From Treponema sp. (GTDB lineage: Bacteria; Spirochaetota; Spirochaetia; Treponematales; Breznakiellaceae): a DNA stretch of 49,513 nucleotides. Position numbers and translations under genes: made by a program. Under the pieces are notes generated by a model. That model was given only the letters and a program-made list of their open reading frames with translations, did not search any database and was not told the origin of the DNA. This document shows positions 28,411 through 35,869 of this stretch, piece after piece (position 1 is the first letter of the stretch; each line of letters starts with the position of its first letter). The stretch lies in contig JAIRLU010000119.1 of assembly GCA_031259215.1 (NCBI GenBank), forward strand, positions 1 through 49,513. Reading direction: 5' to 3'.

Positions 28411-28626
28411 GCTGTCACTCCTTTGGCTTTTTCGGCGCCTTAGTATTCTTTATTCAGAATTTCAACGCCCCGGCATCCATGCCGTCTGCATTATTGTTCG
28501 TAACAAAAAACGTATTTTTTGAAATCTTCAATCTCTCTTTAGTTATATTAAAAAAATGAAGATATCTGAACCTCCTAAACCATGAAAGGGCCCACGATCA
28601 CATGATTTTAGTATAGGTTCATTATT

Positions 28627-28654
28627 ATATCGGATATTGCCGAGAAAGGCTTTA
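28627..28654 (-). promoter_or_regulatory. Candidate sigma-28 (FliA) promoter of flaB
   Basis: On the minus strand TAAA (28651-28654), a 16-nt spacer, then TCCGATAT (28627-28634) resembles TAAA-N15-GCCGATAA. It is about 217 nt upstream of the flaB ATG, so the leader would be long. Core flagellin genes of treponemes are known to be sigma-28 dependent. Confidence 0.45.
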
Positions 28655-28787
28655 GAGAAAATTTGATCCCACCCAGGGTATGGTATAAAGGTATACGATT
28701 ACAGAGATTTTTTAAAAAGCTGACTTGCGGAGAAACCGCAAGGGTCATAAGTAACCCATGAGAAAAATACAAAAATATACAAATTAA

Positions 28788-28795
28788 GCCGATAT
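28788..28795 (+). promoter_or_regulatory. Sigma-28-like -10 box abutting the glucosaminidase start
   Basis: GCCGATAT lies 6 nt before the ATG at 28802 in an AT-rich tract; the matching -35 is poor (ACAA at the 15-nt distance). No Shine-Dalgarno sequence precedes the ATG. If functional, the transcript would start at or near the ATG (leaderless). Confidence 0.3.
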
Positions 28796-28801
28796 AAAAC
28801 C

Positions 28802-29467
28802 ATGCAGCATCCTATTTGGTTTTTATGTATCCTGATAGCAGGGATATGCTTGTCCTGCGCTACCAGTCCCAAACAGGGGACACCCGAAAGGGCTGTTCCC
28901 CAATCTATGGTTTCAGAAATCCCTCAAGGGAAGGTTCCAGAACTTCCTCCCATACCTCCGATCCCTGAATATATCATGGGACAGGGCCGAACAGCTCCGG
29001 AAAAGCTGGCTTCGTTTTTACTTGCTTCTAATCCCGAAGCAGAAGCGTCTTTTGTAAAGGACTTAGCCGCGATCTATGTGAAAGAAGCGGATATGGAAGG
29101 GGTCAATCATGATGTGGCTTTTGCCCAGATGTGTCTTGAAACCGGATTCCTCCGGTATGGAAACTTGGTAACTCCGGATATGAACAACTTCTGCGGCCTG
29201 GGATCGGTGGGTCCTGGACAGCCTGGGGAGTGGTTCCCAGACCCGCAAACCGGTGTCCGGGCCCAAATCCAGCATCTCAAGGGATACGCCACCGATGCCC
29301 CTCTCAAGCAAGACCTGGTAGATCCTCGCTACCGCTGGGTCCGGTATGGTTCATCTCCGGGAATTAAAGGCCTTGCGGGAACCTGGTCTGCGGATCAGTC
29401 CTATGGGGACAAGATCAAAAATATCTTGGAACGCCTCTATACATTCTCATTTGGGGAAGCGTCTTAA
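28802..29467 (+). CDS. Lipoprotein with endo-beta-N-acetylglucosaminidase domain
   Basis: A 221-residue lipoprotein with a signal peptide ending in LSC (Cys19) and a Pro-rich linker (PELPPIPPIPEY). Residues about 65-215 match the glucosaminidase family (PF01832): VNHDVAFAQMCLETGFLRYG with the catalytic-type Glu, then NNFCGLGSVGPGQPG and GVRAQIQHLKGYA. It should cleave peptidoglycan glycan strands, like the muramidase half of FlgJ. It is divergent from flaB, so a role in opening the cell wall for periplasmic flagella is possible but not shown. Confidence 0.82.
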   Translation: MQHPIWFLCILIAGICLSCATSPKQGTPERAVPQSMVSEIPQGKVPELPPIPPIPEYIMGQGRTAPEKLASFLLASNPEAEASFVKDLAAIYVKEADMEGVNHDVAFAQMCLETGFLRYGNLVTPDMNNFCGLGSVGPGQPGEWFPDPQTGVRAQIQHLKGYATDAPLKQDLVDPRYRWVRYGSSPGIKGLAGTWSADQSYGDKIKNILERLYTFSFGEAS

Positions 29468-29504
29468 AGGAAATTTTTGAAAGACATGGAATTGGAACCG
29501 GGAA

Positions 29505-29548
29505 GGTACCGATGCCTGAGAACCCTCAGGATCCGCCGCGCCGGTACC
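29505..29548. terminator. Two-arm hairpin between convergent genes
   Basis: GGTACCG (29505-29511) pairs with CGGTACC (29542-29548), enclosing an inner CCTGAG/CTCAGG stem. It lies between the convergent glucosaminidase and infA genes and touches the infA stop codon. No strong T tract; possibly a bidirectional terminator. Confidence 0.45.
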
Positions 29549-29772
29549 TATCGTTCTCGGTAAATAATACGACCCCGGTTTAAATCATAAGGGGAGAGGG
29601 CAATTCGTACCCGGTCACCGGGTACGATACGGATATAATGTTTACGCATCTTACCAGAAAGATGGGCAAGTATCAGGTGTCCATTTTGATTGTTCAGCTC
29701 AACCCTAAACATGGTATTCGGGAGGGCATCTCGGACTATCCCTTCTACTTCAATCGCTTCTTCTTTAGCCAC
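29548..29772 (-). CDS. infA: Translation initiation factor IF-1
   Basis: A 74-residue S1/OB-fold protein of normal IF-1 length: [20 protein letters not shown] at the N-terminus, [20 protein letters not shown] (quoted by parts), [16 protein letters not shown] and the closing [16 protein letters not shown]-1 occupies the ribosomal A site during initiation. It is a lone gene here, not in a ribosomal protein operon. Confidence 0.97.
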   Translation of the reverse strand: MAKEEAIEVEGIVRDALPNTMFRVELNNQNGHLILAHLSGKMRKHYIRIVPGDRVRIALSPYDLNRGRIIYRER

Positions 29773-29892
29773 AATAACTCCTTGGCACCGTAAAAGAATC
29801 TTAGGACTTGGTCGTTTTCAACCAGGATCTGCATCATGGTTTTTCTAAAAACCTCAGTACTTAAAATTTTAGTTTTTTAGCTTGTTCCTTAT

Positions 29893-29919
29893 ATTATATC
29901 AGAAGGGTAAAAAATGCAA
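29893..29919 (-). promoter_or_regulatory. Candidate promoter of infA
   Basis: On the minus strand a perfect TATAAT (29893-29898) lies about 120 nt upstream of infA; a TTGCAT (29914-29919) stands 15 nt before it. The spacer is short, so the -35 assignment is weak. Confidence 0.4.
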
Positions 29920-30040
29920 GATCTGGGGTCAGGTCTCAGGGTAAATTCTGAAAACCCGGCTCGGCGCTTCAGTGGACTACACCTCCCTGGACCGCTATAC
30001 CGCTCCTTCGAGGGTACTTCTTGGGGGGTATTCCCTGGTA

Positions 30041-31477
30041 CTACTTGCCTACACAAAAACGGCTGAACATCACCTCAAGCATATCCGCTGTAGACACTGC
30101 TCCGGTGATTTCTCCCAGGGCATGTACCCCTTCCCCGAGGAGCGGAGCGATAAGATCCAGCGGCTCTCCCCGGTCGGCCAATGCCAGCGCCGCTTCCAAA
30201 CTTTGTATGGCCACGCTGATAAGCCCTTTCTGCCGTTCCGTACCTATTCCCGATGAGGTTCCCCTCGTTTCCTTTCCTCCGCAGGCAAGGGTTAACCGGG
30301 CGGCTATGGCAGATGCCAGTTCCGGGATCCCCCATCCGGTTTTGGCGCTGATCCCCTGAAAGGACCCTGCTCTTTGTTCCAGCAGGGCCTCAGGAGCGCA
30401 TAGGTCAATCTTGTTCCGTAAAGAGAGGATCCGCTTCGGATCCTGGGGAAGAAAATCCGGAAAAAACCGCATGCCTTCCCCGGTATCTGACGGGCAGGAA
30501 CCATCTACCACATAGAGGACCAGATCCGCGTCTTTAAGTAATTCTCGACTCCGTTCCATACCCAGTTTTTCTATATCCCCCCCTGGCTCGGCCTCCCGGA
30601 TCCCCGCAGTATCCACCAGGCGGATGGGTATGCCTTCAATGGAAATCCACCCCTCTATCCAGTCCCGGGTAGTGCCGGGTATGTCAGTAACAATAGACCG
30701 GTCCTCTTTGAGGAGCCGGTTGAAGAGACTAGACTTCCCCGCATTAGGCCGTCCGGCAATGACCACCAAAGCACCCTCATGGTATAACCGTTCCATACGA
30801 TAAGACTGAGCGAGAACTCGAAGCCGGGCAAGAGCTTTCTCTGCCAGAGCGCGGTCCGGCAATCTGCCCGCAGCCTCATCATCCAGCACCCCAGGGTTCC
30901 CCATAAACTCATCTTCAGAATAGTCTAAAAAAATTTCCGTTCCTGCCAGGACCTGTACTAACTGGTCCTGGATACTCAGGACTTCCTGTTCTAAGCTGCC
31001 GCTAAGCCGGTTCACCGCGTGACTTCTTGCCTCATCGGTCTTGGCGGAAACCAGTTCCATCACCGATTCTGCCCGGGTCAGATCCAGTTTACCCGTCATA
31101 AACGCCCGGAAGGTGAATTCTCCTGGGAGGCTATCCCGGAACCCTGCGCGATGAAGTACCCGCATCACCCCCTGGACCGTAGTAATCCCTCCGTGGCAGG
31201 AAATATCCGCACTGTCCTCACCGGTGTAACTTCGAGGGCCCCGGTATACCGAAACCAAGACTTCGTCGATTTTTTCGTTCTTGTCCAGGATCCAGCCATG
31301 AACCACGGTATTTCCCGGAGCCTCCAGCAGCTTGCGAGGTCGAGAAAAAACCGAAGCTACCAAGGGTATGGTATTTTTTCCCGAAGTCCTGATGATGGCT
31401 AGGGCGCATTCAGCCAAGGGAGTGGCCGGTGCCGCGATGGGGGCATCATCACCATAAGTATACAACAAAGGGCTCAT
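30041..31477 (-). CDS. mnmE: tRNA modification GTPase MnmE (TrmE)
   Basis: A 478-residue MnmE. The N-terminal tetrahydrofolate-binding domain has YRGPRSYTGEDSADISCHGG (by its ends 78-97) and LPGEFTFRAFMTGKLDLTRAE. The inserted Ras-like G domain has G1 GRPNAGKSS (242-250), DIPGTTRD (265-272) and DTAGIRE (289-295), and the protein ends in the conserved CVGK with the catalytic Cys. With MnmG it installs the cmnm5 group at U34 of certain tRNAs. It appears to be a single gene. Confidence 0.97.
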   Translation of the reverse strand: MSPLLYTYGDDAPIAAPATPLAECALAIIRTSGKNTIPLVASVFSRPRKLLEAPGNTVVHGWILDKNEKIDEVLVSVYRGPRSYTGEDSADISCHGGITTVQGVMRVLHRAGFRDSLPGEFTFRAFMTGKLDLTRAESVMELVSAKTDEARSHAVNRLSGSLEQEVLSIQDQLVQVLAGTEIFLDYSEDEFMGNPGVLDDEAAGRLPDRALAEKALARLRVLAQSYRMERLYHEGALVVIAGRPNAGKSSLFNRLLKEDRSIVTDIPGTTRDWIEGWISIEGIPIRLVDTAGIREAEPGGDIEKLGMERSRELLKDADLVLYVVDGSCPSDTGEGMRFFPDFLPQDPKRILSLRNKIDLCAPEALLEQRAGSFQGISAKTGWGIPELASAIAARLTLACGGKETRGTSSGIGTERQKGLISVAIQSLEAALALADRGEPLDLIAPLLGEGVHALGEITGAVSTADMLEVMFSRFCVGK

Positions 31478-31572
31478 ACTGAGGTAGTATAAAACACCTC
31501 GGATGACGTGTATATGGAGGTCCTGCGAAATAGGGGGCTACAATTTGTGGAAAAAATGATAAGGAGAAATAA

Positions 31573-31914
31573 ATGGAAAAGAAATACTTTGAGCTTCTGG
31601 CAAAATATAACAGAGAAACTAATGGAGAAATGAACAATATTATAAAGACACTTTCTGAAGAAGAATGGAACAAGGAATTTACTGGATTCTATAAATCAAT
31701 AGATGAAATCATAGTAAATTTTGTAAATGAAATTATGGAGATAGATTTACCGAAAACGATAACGTTTGTAAACTATAAGGGAGTAACATTTAAAAAGGGA
31801 ATGGACCTAATGTTAATACATATGGTTAATCATGAAACACATCACCGAGGAATGGTGTCATTATATTTGGAAATGGTAGGGAAAGCGAATGATTATAGTG
31901 GATTATATCCATGA
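31573..31914 (+). pseudogene. DinB-family protein with internal deletion
   Basis: A 113-residue AT-rich ORF with a good AAGGAG ribosome binding site. The N-terminal helix (ELLAKYNRETNGEMNN ... EEEWNKEF) and the C-terminal metal-binding HMVNHETHHRGMVSLYLE match DinB-type four-helix proteins. These are normally about 150-170 residues; the segment after FTGFYKSI that should contain the first metal-ligand histidine (HIxxxDxxW type) is missing and the frame jumps to VNFVNEIMEID. The deletion is in frame, so a shortened protein could be made, but an essential ligand is lost. Codon use is much more AT-rich than the neighbours, suggesting transfer from a low-GC donor such as a clostridium. Confidence 0.6.
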
Positions 31915-32004
31915 GTACCCTATCGGCTTTTGTCGCATTGGGGCTGATTGCGGTCTCATATATACCGGGATGCATTGGGGCATGTGCATAATTATTCGGT
32001 AATC

Positions 32005-32119
32005 TATTGGACTTGTTCAATAACCCGATTGGTTATCGAACAAGTCTTGCAAAATGCTCCGCATTTTGCTGTTTTTTAAGCGGAACTTGTTCAGAAACTG
32101 AGGTTTCTGAACAACTCTG
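32005..32119 (-). repeat. Triple-hairpin repeat, copy 1
   Basis: About 115 bp, in the opposite orientation to copies 2 and 3 (near 39924 and 49361). It comprises a perfect GTTCAGAAAC/GTTTCTGAAC hairpin, a GCAAAATGC/GCATTTTGC hairpin with a 3-nt loop, and a CTTGTTC-ATAACC type hairpin. It differs from copy 3 at only a handful of positions. A short reading frame through it (DLFNNPIGYRTSLAKCSA) is shared with copy 3 but interrupted in copy 2. Confidence 0.85.
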
Positions 32120-32123
32120 TTTG

Positions 32124-32312
32124 CTCAAAAATATGGGGAGGGCACTTAAAATCACGCTTCCCTATTTTTTGCCGGGTGTTTTCCTTACAGCATTATATCA
32201 GACCTATTTTCCGACAGACCTCACAAACTATATCTTTTCATGGAATCCTGGTTCTGGCCTATTGTGTGCCGAGGTCTTAGGAGTTCCCCTCTATGCGTGC
32301 GGCGGGGGGTAC
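32124..32312 (+). pseudogene. ArsP_1/YraQ-type permease fragment
   Basis: In frame from the repeat: GRALKITLPYFLPGVFLTAL, ALYQTYFPTDLTNYIFSW and AEVLGVPLYACGGG. This matches the central part of the predicted-permease family PF03773 (YraQ/ArsP), including the PLYxCGGG motif. The fragment has neither its start (replaced by the hairpin repeat) nor its second half (replaced by a DUF362 piece). Confidence 0.55.
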
Positions 32313-32313
32313 T

Positions 32314-32580
32314 ATGATTGATAGCATTATAGGTGGTGAGCGTTCAAGTCCGCGGGTTGGCAAGAGGGTGCCATCAGAAATGGTAATAGCTGGACGGAAT
32401 GTAGCGTCCGTAGACGCAGTTGGGGCGTATCTCATGGGGTTTAATCCGCGGGCTATACCGCACACCCGAATAGCATGGGTATACACCTACAAAACCCCGG
32501 TACATCTGATACGGGGAAGGTTTTCCGGACTGCCGGCGGCCTCAGGAAGCTCCGGTGTTTTAAACGTGCCCAGAGGGTAA
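32314..32580 (+). pseudogene. DUF362 protein, C-terminal fragment
   Basis: MIDSIIGGERSSPRVGKRVP, EMVIAGRNVASVDAVGAYLMGF and NPRAIPHTRIAW match the C-terminal third of DUF362 proteins (xIIxGE...G, AGxDPVAVDAV..LMG). It is fused directly to the permease fragment at a G-rich junction near 32300-32310. The N-terminal two thirds are absent, so this is debris from a deletion. Confidence 0.55.
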
Positions 32581-32667
32581 GCCAGGAGTACGCGGTCTGG
32601 CTTCTCCCGGCCTAAGGATCCTGCGAATCAGGCTGGAGGGCGGCTTGACTGGGGCAAATGCCAGGGC

Positions 32668-32696
32668 TTGACTCTTTTTCAGCATCCTTTTAGACT
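32668..32696 (+). promoter_or_regulatory. Sigma-70 promoter of the his operon
   Basis: TTGACT (32668-32673), a 17-nt spacer and TAGACT (32691-32696). The expected start of transcription is about 32702-32704, that is, at the leader-peptide ATG, so the leader mRNA may be leaderless. Confidence 0.65.
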
Positions 32697-32703
32697 AAAA
32701 AGT

Positions 32704-32769
32704 ATGAATCTGATTCTGGGCTTTCACCATCACCATAGGGCTCAAGCCTTACGCGTGTCCGGTGTTTGA
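32704..32769 (+). CDS. hisL: His operon leader peptide (attenuator peptide)
   Basis: A 21-residue ORF reading MNLILGFHHHHRAQALRVSG plus V and a TGA at 32767-32769. Four consecutive His codons (32725-32736, CAC CAT CAC CAT) stand immediately upstream of a terminator and the his structural genes, the hallmark of histidine attenuation as in enteric hisL. There is no Shine-Dalgarno sequence; the promoter position suggests leaderless translation. When charged tRNA-His is scarce the ribosome should stall on these codons, leaving downstream segments free to form an antiterminator. Confidence 0.85.
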   Translation: MNLILGFHHHHRAQALRVSGV

Positions 32770-32814
32770 GCGGCCTAAAGGCACCGGTGCCGTGGAGGAG
32801 TCCACGGCTTTTTT
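32759..32814 (+). terminator. His operon attenuator (terminator and competing pairings)
   Basis: The terminator is GCCGTGGA (32789-32796), a GGAG loop, TCCACGGC (32801-32808) and TTTTTT (32809-32814). Competing pairings are visible: CCGGTG (32759-32764) with CACCGG (32782-32787), and GCGGC (32770-32774) with GCCGT (32789-32793). A ribosome that finishes the leader stops at 32767-32769 and covers GCGGC, allowing the terminator; stalling at the His codons leaves GCGGC free. Confidence 0.85.
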
Positions 32815-32858
32815 GTAGTTCCAGACGTGAGTCTATGGGAATGGAGCGTTTTGAGGAG

Positions 32859-33716
32859 ATGATGGATAAACTGCGTATCTTGATACCCAAGGGGCGTATT
32901 TTTGATAAGGTGGCCCAGCTTTTCGATGAGGCAGGGTTCCCCATAAGCCTTACGGATCGAACCTACCGGCCCCTGATTGCCGCGGAATGGGTGGATGGAA
33001 AGATCATGAAGCCCCAGAATGTGGGAGAGCTCTTGGAATTGGGGAGCCATGACGTGGGATTTACCGGCCTGGACTGGATCCAGGAAAGCGAGGCCAAGGT
33101 ACAGGAAATCATGGACCTGGGTTTTGACCACGTCCGTATTGTAGCGGCGGTTCCCGCCGGCCTAGACGAAGTTGCCCTCAGATCCAAGCAGCTCAGGGTA
33201 GCCACTGAATACGTACATCTGGCCGAGCGGTGGCTCCAGGCATCGGGCTATCAGTACCGGATCCTCCGTACCTACGGCGCTACTGAGGTTTTCCCCCCAG
33301 ATGATGCGGATATGATCATCGACAACACCGCTTCGGGCCAAACCCTCAAGGATAATGGCTTGCGGATCATCGCCACCCTATTGGAATCCTCTACCCGTTT
33401 CGTGGCCTCTATTGCGGCTATGGCGGATGAGGTAAAACGAAACCGTATTGAGGAGCTGGCCATGCTGTTTAAGGCGGTCCTCGACGGCAGGGAGCGGGTC
33501 ATGTTGGAAATGAATGTGAGTAAGTCCCAGTTTGCCGCGCTGGTTACAGGCCTTCCCAGTATGCGGAGCCCTACGGTGGCCCCCCTCTATGGGGATGCAG
33601 GATACGCGGTGAAGATTGCGGTTAAGAAAAGTGACGTTCCTGGGATGGTTCCCCGGTTGAAGCGGCTGGGGGCCACGGATATCGTGGAATACGATCTGCG
33701 GAAAGTCGTCCCTTAA
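32859..33716 (+). CDS. hisG: ATP phosphoribosyltransferase HisG (long form)
   Basis: First step of histidine synthesis: ATP + PRPP to phosphoribosyl-ATP. About 285 residues: LRILIPKGRIFDKVAQLFDEAG, GFTGLDWI, VRIVAAVPAG and the PRPP-loop-like DMIIDNTASGQTLKDNGLRI (by parts). The C-terminal about 75 residues (MNVSKSQFAALVTGLPSM ... SDVPGMVPRLKRLGA) form the ACT-like allosteric domain of the long HisG type, so no HisZ is needed. I placed the start at MMDKLRILIP (32859/32862), just after a GAGGAG box; upstream in-frame ATGs at 32835 and 32841 and a GTG inside the attenuator are less likely. Confidence 0.93.
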   Translation: MMDKLRILIPKGRIFDKVAQLFDEAGFPISLTDRTYRPLIAAEWVDGKIMKPQNVGELLELGSHDVGFTGLDWIQESEAKVQEIMDLGFDHVRIVAAVPAGLDEVALRSKQLRVATEYVHLAERWLQASGYQYRILRTYGATEVFPPDDADMIIDNTASGQTLKDNGLRIIATLLESSTRFVASIAAMADEVKRNRIEELAMLFKAVLDGRERVMLEMNVSKSQFAALVTGLPSMRSPTVAPLYGDAGYAVKIAVKKSDVPGMVPRLKRLGATDIVEYDLRKVVP

Positions 33717-33792
33717 CAGGAAGTGCTGGTAAGCGGCATGAAAGCCCGAGAAACATCCCCGGTACTTTAGTTCTAGGGAAGGAGATGAAAAG

Positions 33793-34398
33793 ATGGATAG
33801 AATCGCTGAAATCAGGCGTACCACCCAAGAGACCGACATTTTCATAAAGCTCAACCTGGATGGATCCGGGGACCTACGCCTGGATTACCCTATTGGGTTC
33901 ATGAAACACATGCTTACCACCTTTGCCCGGCATGGGCTTTTTGATCTCCAGGTCCAGGCATCAGGGGACATCGCCGTGGATCAGCATCATCTCGTGGAGG
34001 ATACGGGTATTGTCTTGGGTCACTGTTTCACCCGGGCGCTGGGAGAGAAGCGGGGAATTCGCCGGACCGGGACCTGCTTCTTCCCTATGGACGAAACCCT
34101 AGCCCGGGCAGTGGTGGACCTTTCAGGGCGGTCATTTCTGGTGTTTGATGCCACGCTATCAGGAATCCCCCTGATTTCCGGCGGCTACTCATTCCAGACC
34201 GACACCGTAGAGGATTTCTGGCAAGGGTTTACCCAGGGAGCAGCCGCTGCAGTACACCTGGATATACTCCGGGGACGCAGTGATCACCATAAGATCGAGG
34301 CCCTGTTCAAAGCTGGGGCCTGTGCGCTTAAAGAAGCGGTGAGCCGGGATCCTCGTGCTCCTGACCTGGTGCCGTCTACCAAAGGGGTCTTGGCATGA
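33793..34398 (+). CDS. hisB: Imidazoleglycerol-phosphate dehydratase HisB
   Basis: A 201-residue monofunctional HisB (no phosphatase domain). Conserved blocks: GFMKHMLTTFARHGLFDL, DQHHLVEDTGIVLGHCF (manganese-binding His and Glu), ARAVVDLSGRSFLV and SDHHKIEALFKAGACAL (second metal site). It converts imidazole glycerol phosphate to imidazole acetol phosphate. A GGAGATG box precedes the ATG; its stop overlaps the hisH start by 4 bp. Confidence 0.96.
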   Translation: MDRIAEIRRTTQETDIFIKLNLDGSGDLRLDYPIGFMKHMLTTFARHGLFDLQVQASGDIAVDQHHLVEDTGIVLGHCFTRALGEKRGIRRTGTCFFPMDETLARAVVDLSGRSFLVFDATLSGIPLISGGYSFQTDTVEDFWQGFTQGAAAAVHLDILRGRSDHHKIEALFKAGACALKEAVSRDPRAPDLVPSTKGVLA

Positions 34399-35036
34399 TC
34401 GGCGTGGTGAATTACGGTGCCGGGAACCTCGGTTCAGTGATGAACGCCTTGAAACGCCTTGGGCTTACCGCTCGTTTTGCATCAGGGCCGGAAGAACTCT
34501 CCTTGGTTCCCGGCGCTTCCCCTTTTGAGAAAATCATCTTCCCTGGGGACGGCCATTTCGCCTCGGCTATGGAATCCTTGGAACAATCCGGTTATGCCCA
34601 GGCTCTCAGGGAATGGATTGCCGCGGATAAGCCGTTCCTGGGAATCTGTATCGGCTTGCAGCTCCTCTTTGATTCCTCTGAAGAAGCGCCGCCGGTGAAT
34701 GGTAAACCTCGGCAGGGCCTTCAGGTGATCCCCGGCAAAGTACGGCATTTCCCTGGACGGAAGGTTCCTCAGATTGGGTGGAACCGTACTTCTTTTGTGC
34801 AAGCCCCGGGAGATTCCCGGCTCTTTCAGGGGATGCCGGAACATACCTTTTTCTACTACATTCATTCGTACTATGCGGATCCTGAAGCCCCTGAGTTTAC
34901 CGCTGCGGAGGCAGTGTACGTGGTCAGATATTGCGCTGCCATAGAACGAGGGGCTTTGGCTGCAGTCCAGTTTCATCCAGAGAAATCCGGCGTCCTCGGC
35001 CTTAAACTCCTCGATAATTGGGCCCATCATGGTTAG
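34395..35036 (+). CDS. hisH: Imidazole glycerol phosphate synthase glutaminase HisH
   Basis: A 213-residue class I glutamine amidotransferase. It starts [21 protein letters not shown]; the nucleophilic Cys is in [17 protein letters not shown] and the His-Glu pair in [12 protein letters not shown]. The oxyanion strand and [10 protein letters not shown] block are present. It feeds ammonia to HisF, encoded immediately downstream. It contains a short insertion ([15 protein letters not shown]) around the usual LPGVG motif, which reads FPGDG. Confidence 0.95.
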   Translation: MIGVVNYGAGNLGSVMNALKRLGLTARFASGPEELSLVPGASPFEKIIFPGDGHFASAMESLEQSGYAQALREWIAADKPFLGICIGLQLLFDSSEEAPPVNGKPRQGLQVIPGKVRHFPGRKVPQIGWNRTSFVQAPGDSRLFQGMPEHTFFYYIHSYYADPEAPEFTAAEAVYVVRYCAAIERGALAAVQFHPEKSGVLGLKLLDNWAHHG

Positions 35037-35071
35037 GGGCGTGGTACTTCACCCGTGAAGAAGGAGGGCTT

Positions 35072-35869
35072 ATGCAGGCGAAACGGATTATCCCGTGTCT
35101 TGACGTAGACGACGGCCGGGTAGTAAAAGGCATCCAATTTCAGGGTTTACAAGACGCAGGAGATCCGGTAGAACTGGCTCGGCTATACAACCGGGAGGGA
35201 GCAGATGAACTTACCTTCTTGGATATCGGGGCCTCTTATAAAAGCCGGGCCACGCTTCTTGAGGTGGTCCGTCAGGTGGCCGCAGAAGTGTTCATTCCCC
35301 TCTGTGTAGGAGGGGGGATTCGGCGGGTGGAAGATATGCGGGAGGCTATGAACGCAGGAGCGGACAAGGTTTCGGTTTGTACCGCGGCATTACAAAACCC
35401 TGACCTCATCAGCGACATGGCCCGGACGTATGGAAGTCAATGTGTGGTTCTGTCGATTGATGCTAAACGGGTCGGGGAGGATGCGAGGGGAAGCCCCCGG
35501 TGGCACGCTTTTTCCCACGGCGGCAGAACCGATACGGGGCGAGACGCCATAGCCTGGGCAGTCAAGGCAGTACAACTCGGCGCCGGGGAGATCCTCCTCA
35601 ACTCAATTGACGCGGATGGTACAGGGGCCGGGTACGACCTCCCCCTCACCAGGAGGATCTTAGAGGCAGTGCCGGTGCCGGTGATCGCCTCTGGAGGTGC
35701 AGGCACCCTGGAGCAGATCGCCCAGGTGCTCTTACCCCCGGACCAGGGAAGTGAGGAGTGGGGTAATGCGGATGCGGCCCTGGTGGCCTCCCTGCTGCAC
35801 TTTGGGAAAAGGAGCATCCCGGAAATCAAGCGCTATGTGGAATCAAAAGGAGTGTGTGTCAGATGGTAA
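35072..35869 (+). CDS. hisF: Imidazole glycerol phosphate synthase cyclase HisF
   Basis: A 265-residue (beta/alpha)8 barrel. Catalytic aspartates are in [15 protein letters not shown] (N-terminus) and [10 protein letters not shown]; phosphate-binding GGGIR and [10 protein letters not shown] are present. It forms IGP and AICAR with HisH. I chose ATG 35072 after AAGGAGGG; an upstream start at 35018 overlaps hisH. A small insertion ([12 protein letters not shown]) precedes [13 protein letters not shown]. The stop overlaps the start of the next gene. Confidence 0.96.
   Translation: MQAKRIIPCLDVDDGRVVKGIQFQGLQDAGDPVELARLYNREGADELTFLDIGASYKSRATLLEVVRQVAAEVFIPLCVGGGIRRVEDMREAMNAGADKVSVCTAALQNPDLISDMARTYGSQCVVLSIDAKRVGEDARGSPRWHAFSHGGRTDTGRDAIAWAVKAVQLGAGEILLNSIDADGTGAGYDLPLTRRILEAVPVPVIASGGAGTLEQIAQVLLPPDQGSEEWGNADAALVASLLHFGKRSIPEIKRYVESKGVCVRW

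Noticed and set aside
28428-28454. Alternative sigma-28 promoter TAAA-N12-GCCGAAAA close to flaB
   Set aside because: The spacing is three bases short and the -10 overlaps the ribosome binding region; the upstream site at 28627-28654 fits better.
32007-32321. Protein-coding gene running from the hairpin repeat into the permease fragment
   Set aside because: The frame exists only because the repeat happens to be open; differences between repeat copies change amino acids but preserve base pairing.
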